DNA from: a virus
Virus record (IMG/VR): IMGVR_UViG_3300025319_000044
Location: 1 to 41,370 of that record
Reading direction: 5' to 3' (one strand)
Length of the DNA stretch: 41,370 nucleotides
Position 1 is the stretch's first letter, and the number at the start of each line of letters is the position of its first letter. This document shows positions 39,783 through 41,370 of this stretch, piece by piece. The position numbers were made by a program, and so were the translations under genes. The notes under the pieces were generated by a model, which ran no database searches, was not told the origin of the DNA, and worked only from the letters and a program-made list of their open reading frames with translations.

Positions 39783-40195
39783 AAACAAAAAGAGAAGAGA
39801 AGACAAAAGAACAGTTAGTCAAAGAATCTATCCAAATGGAAGAAACAAAGAGAATGAGACAACGAGTAAAAGATGAGTTTTATCCAATGTTACTGGACAA
39901 CTCTAAAAGTATAGACGACGCAAAGGTGTTTTGCCAGACTTTATCAGTGGGTTTAAGACAGGCTTTCAATAATCAGTTGACCAAACAAACTGTCGAAGAA
40001 ATGAATTTGTTTTCAATGCTGGATAAAGACGGTGAGAATGTTGAAAGGTTTACAAAAGCACTAGAGATGTTTTCTCAAGAAAAGTTGCACAATGCTCTGA
40101 ATATGATTGAAGGGATGCAGAATGCAATTGATGGGTTTCTAAGAGAAGAAATTACAAAGCGACCTCTTTCTTCTCTTAAGTCAGACTTTCTATAA
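39779..40195 (+). CDS. Hypothetical helical protein (138 aa)
   Basis: A 138-residue, charged, helical protein (TKEQLVKESIQMEETKRMRQ near the start). It sits between the portal and the scaffold-like gene, so a head-assembly role is plausible. Not recognised. Confidence 0.55.
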   Translation: MKTKREEKTKEQLVKESIQMEETKRMRQRVKDEFYPMLLDNSKSIDDAKVFCQTLSVGLRQAFNNQLTKQTVEEMNLFSMLDKDGENVERFTKALEMFSQEKLHNALNMIEGMQNAIDGFLREEITKRPLSSLKSDFL

Positions 40196-40199
40196 TATT

Positions 40200-40535
40200 A
40201 TGCAAAAAAAAATGCTGAAAAAACAAAAAAACGAAAAGTTACCAACAATTGATGAAAAAGAAGTTTTAACTATAAGTAAAGCAGGACAACTACTTTTGAA
40301 TGGTGTATTGATGACAGAACAGGAAATAAATTCAGTAAAGGCAGAGGTGGCATTTCTACTCAATACAAAGATCTGGAATATATTTCAAGAGACTCTTAAA
40401 AAGAAAGCATACGAAGTAATGTTTGAAAAGAGTGAGAGCTTTGATGATATGAAGAGCGGTAAGATGATGTTGTTTAACCTTTCAATTCAGAAGAATATAG
40501 CAGATATATTTGATAAATATAAATCCAAGAAATAG
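40200..40535 (+). CDS. Hypothetical helical protein (111 aa)
   Basis: A 111-residue, Lys-rich helical protein starting four bases after the previous stop. It resembles its neighbour in composition and may be an assembly factor. No family recognised. Confidence 0.55.
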   Translation: MQKKMLKKQKNEKLPTIDEKEVLTISKAGQLLLNGVLMTEQEINSVKAEVAFLLNTKIWNIFQETLKKKAYEVMFEKSESFDDMKSGKMMLFNLSIQKNIADIFDKYKSKK

Positions 40536-40542
40536 GTGCTTG

Positions 40543-40595
40543 GGTGTGGGCGTGGCGTGAGTTTTCTTAAAGCATTTCTCACAATACCTCACACC
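40543..40595 (+). promoter_or_regulatory. Two-part stem-loop before the scaffold-like gene
   Basis: GGTGTGGG (40543-40550) pairs with CTCACACC (40588-40595), and inside it GTGAG (40557-40561) pairs with CTCAC (40578-40582). The gap of 116 bases between genes also holds AACGC/GCGTT nearer the next ATG. The region is GC-richer than its surroundings. It may be a processing or promoter-linked element that raises scaffold and capsid expression. Confidence 0.45.
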
Positions 40596-40651
40596 TAATT
40601 ACTTAGATTAGCGGGGAACGCACAGCCGTAAGCGTTTTAAAATAAATTATT

Positions 40652-41176
40652 ATGTCAGAAGACATCAAAGCTGTTGAAACCGAGCAGACGGCAGCACCTG
40701 CTCCTGGAGTTGAACAAGTTTCTGAGGCTCCACAGGAACAAAGTCAAGAGGTGGATTTTGCCGCCGAATACGAGGCTCTCCTTGCGGAGAATAAGCGTAT
40801 TGAAGCTGAAAAAGAAAACTACCGACGGGGTCTTCTTAAAGCTAAAGGTAAGGTCTTTGATGATGAACCTCTTGAAGAAGCTGAGGACATGGAAAGTCTC
40901 ATTGAGCGTAAGGTACAAGAAAAGTTACTTGAAACTCAAGAGGCTAGAAATGCTAAAGCTCGTGAAGCTATCATCGAACAAGCTCTTAAAGAAAATAGAG
41001 AGCTAAAACTATCTCTTCAGACACGTTCACAAATAACAAATTCTAGTCAAGGTACACATAATGAAACTCAAGAAGTAAACGATACTTTCTTTACGAAAGA
41101 ACAACTTGAGTATTTCAAAAAGCGTAATCTTGACCCAGAAAGAGTTAAAGCGAATATGTTGAAGAATAAGCGTTAA
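40652..41176 (+). CDS. Probable scaffolding protein
   Basis: A 174-residue, Glu/Ala/Gln/Lys-rich, almost fully helical protein (EYEALLAENKRIEAEKENYR near residues 39-58) with a basic C-terminus (ERVKANMLKNKR). Such acidic coiled-coil proteins between portal and capsid genes act as internal scaffolds for the prohead and bind the shell through their basic end. Followed 19 bases later by the decoration-like gene. Called by composition and order. Confidence 0.65.
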   Translation: MSEDIKAVETEQTAAPAPGVEQVSEAPQEQSQEVDFAAEYEALLAENKRIEAEKENYRRGLLKAKGKVFDDEPLEEAEDMESLIERKVQEKLLETQEARNAKAREAIIEQALKENRELKLSLQTRSQITNSSQGTHNETQEVNDTFFTKEQLEYFKKRNLDPERVKANMLKNKR

Positions 41177-41195
41177 ATAATCTAATTTTAATTTT

Positions 41196-41370
41196 ATGGC
41201 TCTTGGAGATATACAAATCCTTCGTGAAGGTCCATTTGGTAGTGGATCGGTGGAAAAGTTTGCTGTTGCATCTGGAGCAGTCGCTTCAATTAAAGCAGGT
41301 GAACTTGTTCTCAAAGATCTTGGTGCTGCTGTAGTAAAAGTTTGGACAGCTAACTCAAATACTTTGCCTG
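41196..41370 (+). CDS. Capsid decoration / head-stabilising-like protein, 5' part
   Basis: The first 58 codons plus one base of the 159-residue gene that continues at 1-305. It begins MALGDIQILREGPFGSGSVE in the context TTTTATG. The reading frame and protein style continue without a gap across the window ends, which is the main evidence that the sequence closes on itself. Confidence 0.6.
   Translation, partial: MALGDIQILREGPFGSGSVEKFAVASGAVASIKAGELVLKDLGAAVVKVWTANSNTLP

Noticed and set aside
1-41370. Integrase, repressor or attachment site implying a temperate life style
   Set aside because: No tyrosine or serine recombinase and no CI-like repressor were found; the 53-codon excisionase-like HTH alone is not enough, and the tRNA lies inside the phage without a flanking repeat that I can see.
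1-41370. Recoded stop codons
   Set aside because: TAA, TAG and TGA all end genes (for example TGA at 36117-36119 and in the island), and no gene needs a read-through stop.

Overview
The window looks like the whole genome of a tailed, podovirus-like bacteriophage, opened at an arbitrary point. The last base (41370) and the first (1) join in frame inside one gene, a 159-residue capsid decoration-like protein that starts at 41196 and ends at 305. The molecule is therefore circular or circularly permuted. I see no integrase, repressor, DNA polymerase, RNA polymerase, rRNA or reverse transcriptase. The genetic code is standard, because TGA ends several genes. The host cannot be named from sequence. 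The sequence is AT-rich, has good sigma-70 type promoters, and almost every gene lacks a Shine-Dalgarno (SD) sequence; starts sit in a TAATATG or TTATATG context instead. That fits hosts initiating without SD, such as Bacteroidota or some Patescibacteria. The canonical -35/-10 promoters argue against Bacteroidota, and the tail-fibre style resembles metagenomic candidate-phyla phages (from memory, tentative).

Layout. A divergent control region (about 32.50-32.86 kb) carries two back-to-back sigma-70 promoters, two perfect DnaA-box matches (TTATNCACA) and an intrinsic terminator in the leader on each side. Rightward transcription (32.86 kb, through the circle junction, to 21.0 kb) covers the late genes. 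In order these are small virion proteins, small and large terminase, portal, small accessory proteins, a scaffold-like protein, decoration protein, major capsid protein, an inserted HNH homing-type endonuclease, adaptor-like and nozzle-like neck proteins, a tail fibre, a CHAP-bearing internal virion protein, a second internal virion protein, two collagen-like fibres (one with a beta-helix), a giant appendage protein, and a lysis cassette of XhlA-like protein, M23 peptidase and small membrane protein.

Leftward transcription (32.49 to 21.0 kb) covers the early genes. These are an initiator-like protein, a DnaB-type helicase, HNH proteins, a membrane-anchored lysozyme-like protein, an ERF-type annealing protein, SSB, a VRR-NUC nuclease, a protein with a cysteine at every third residue, and an Acb2/Tad1-type cyclic-nucleotide sponge (probable anti-CBASS/anti-Thoeris). 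Many genes here are under 60 codons.

The most unusual part is about 23.6-25.4 kb. A GC-rich island encodes five overlapping zinc-ribbon microproteins; three have strong SD sequences and two have weaker or less certain ones, unlike the rest of the genome. They lie just downstream of an odd tRNA gene with a 16-nt anticodon arm, and next comes the Cys-X-X repeat protein made from a 9-bp tandem repeat. At least twelve small paired-cysteine proteins are scattered through the leftward arm. A second point of interest is a structured, gene-free segment (29.96-30.25 kb) behind a near-consensus promoter, which may encode a small RNA.
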